Part shown: positions 63,439-64,000 of the stretch, piece after piece
Layout of the letters: each line of letters opens with the position of its first letter
How positions within the stretch are numbered: the first letter of the stretch is position 1
Program-made: the position numbers and the translations under genes
Source of the DNA: Marinilabilia rubra
GTDB lineage: Bacteria; Bacteroidota; Bacteroidia; Bacteroidales; Marinilabiliaceae
Reading direction: 5' to 3'
Length of the DNA: 64,000 bases
NCBI RefSeq assembly: GCF_003121985.1
Contig: NZ_QEWP01000009.1
Span: 62,001-126,000 of the forward strand
Notes under the pieces: model-generated
Databases searched by the model: none
What the model was told of the DNA's origin: nothing
The model's input: the letters and a program-made list of their open reading frames with translations, nothing else

Positions 63439-64000
63439 TTATAAAACTTTCTTCTTCCGGTTTTGAAGATTGTATAATACAAGGGAAATGCCAATAATAA
63501 TCATCCCGACGACCTGAAGAAGAGTTGGATTTTCTGACTCAATCAAAAGCCAACTAAAAAAGGCCCCGAAAACAGGTATAATAAATTTCCAGATATTCAA
63601 ATCGGACACTTTTACAGCGGGCCGGTTCAACAAGGTAAACCAAAGTGAAAATGCTGCAGCAGATAAAAAACTTAGCCATAATAAAGAAACGTAATACGGC
63701 CATTCAAAATCAAACCCATTGAATGGCTCTACCCATAATGAGATTACAAATAACCCGGCTCCTCCTAACATCAATTGGACAGAGCTAAGGCTCACGGGTG
63801 AAATATCAAGTTGGCTTTGCCGGCTGACCAAGACATTTCCATACCCTGAAGCAATATTGGCTAATACTAATAAACCAATACCCCCCAACTGAGACAACAA
63901 TCCAGCACCACTAAAGCTCAGCCCCTTCTCTATCGCCACCAGAATAATCCCTGCAATGCCTATCACAATGGTTTGAAATTTCTTCATGGTAAGAAGGTCA
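63439..64000 (-). CDS. EamA/DMT-family transporter, C-terminal half (partial at window edge)
   Basis: The visible part is about 187 residues with five to six membrane segments (IVIGIAGIILVAIE, GIGLLVLANIASGYGNVLVS, LMLGGAGLFVISLWV, YVSLLWLSFLSAAAFSLWFTLL, IWKFIIPVFGAFFSWLLIE, VVGMIIIGISLVLYNL), matching the second EamA domain. EamA proteins are about 300 residues with two such domains. The frame stays open to the window edge beyond MKKFQTIV, so the first domain lies outside. Predicted inner-membrane exporter of metabolites or amino acids; cargo unknown. Its stop codon is next to a palindromic element. Confidence 0.85.
   Translation of the reverse strand, partial: DLLTMKKFQTIVIGIAGIILVAIEKGLSFSGAGLLSQLGGIGLLVLANIASGYGNVLVSRQSQLDISPVSLSSVQLMLGGAGLFVISLWVEPFNGFDFEWPYYVSLLWLSFLSAAAFSLWFTLLNRPAVKVSDLNIWKFIIPVFGAFFSWLLIESENPTLLQVVGMIIIGISLVLYNLQNRKKKVL

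Overview
This window looks like chromosomal DNA of a marine Bacteroidota bacterium, probably of the order Marinilabiliales or near it. The signs are a SusC/SusD pair, a hybrid two-component regulator, type IX secretion (T9SS) sorting tails, a 289-residue primary sigma factor, a Rho factor with a long charged N-terminal insertion, TAnnTTTG-type promoters, and a tmRNA whose tag ends YALAA. The DNA is moderately AT-rich. The order-level placement is inference, since no 16S gene is present.

Layout. Positions 1-7.6 kb hold housekeeping genes: signal peptidase I, rho, rpoD, rpe and the tmRNA gene. A polysaccharide-utilisation locus (PUL) starts about 0.7 kb after the tmRNA 3' end and runs from about 8.2 to 42.0 kb. 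It contains a GH82 iota-carrageenase-like enzyme, SusC, SusD and a surface glycan-binding lipoprotein, a GH110 alpha-1,3-galactosidase-like enzyme, a GH42-like (possibly GH167) beta-galactosidase, two GH2 enzymes, three S1 sulfatases, a DUF4625-like lipoprotein, a T9SS protein with two carbohydrate-binding-like repeats, a secreted metallo-beta-lactamase-fold protein and a giant hybrid sensor/AraC regulator. The best-supported substrate is carrageenan. GH82 would cut the chain outside the cell, sulfatases would remove sulfate, and GH110, GH42-like and GH2 enzymes would trim galactose residues. No GH16 carrageenase, GH127/GH129 anhydrogalactosidase or anhydrogalactose catabolic genes are in the window, so part of the pathway must lie elsewhere or be absent.

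Positions 42.4-48.5 kb hold a metal-uptake cluster: ABC ATPase, FecCD-type permease, binding lipoprotein, TonB-dependent receptor and a NikR repressor with all four nickel ligands. Two palindromes resembling NikR operators lie upstream of nikR and of the receptor, so nickel, not iron or cobalamin, is the likely cargo.

Positions 49-64 kb are mixed housekeeping: tRNA-Met, a CbpA/DnaJ co-chaperone, a phosphatase plus fructosamine-kinase pair (probable protein deglycation), a cytidylate-kinase-like protein, an ECF sigma factor with a membrane partner, a nucleoside-recognition membrane protein, MutS2, a propeller-type histidine kinase and the C-terminal half of an EamA transporter.

The intergenic DNA carries several families of short palindromic repeats. 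Two are near-identical 162-163 bp elements with 13-bp terminal inverted repeats. Another family repeatedly begins at the TAG stop codon of the neighbouring gene. These, together with a three-fold repeated hairpin-plus-leader unit, are the least explained structures in the window.
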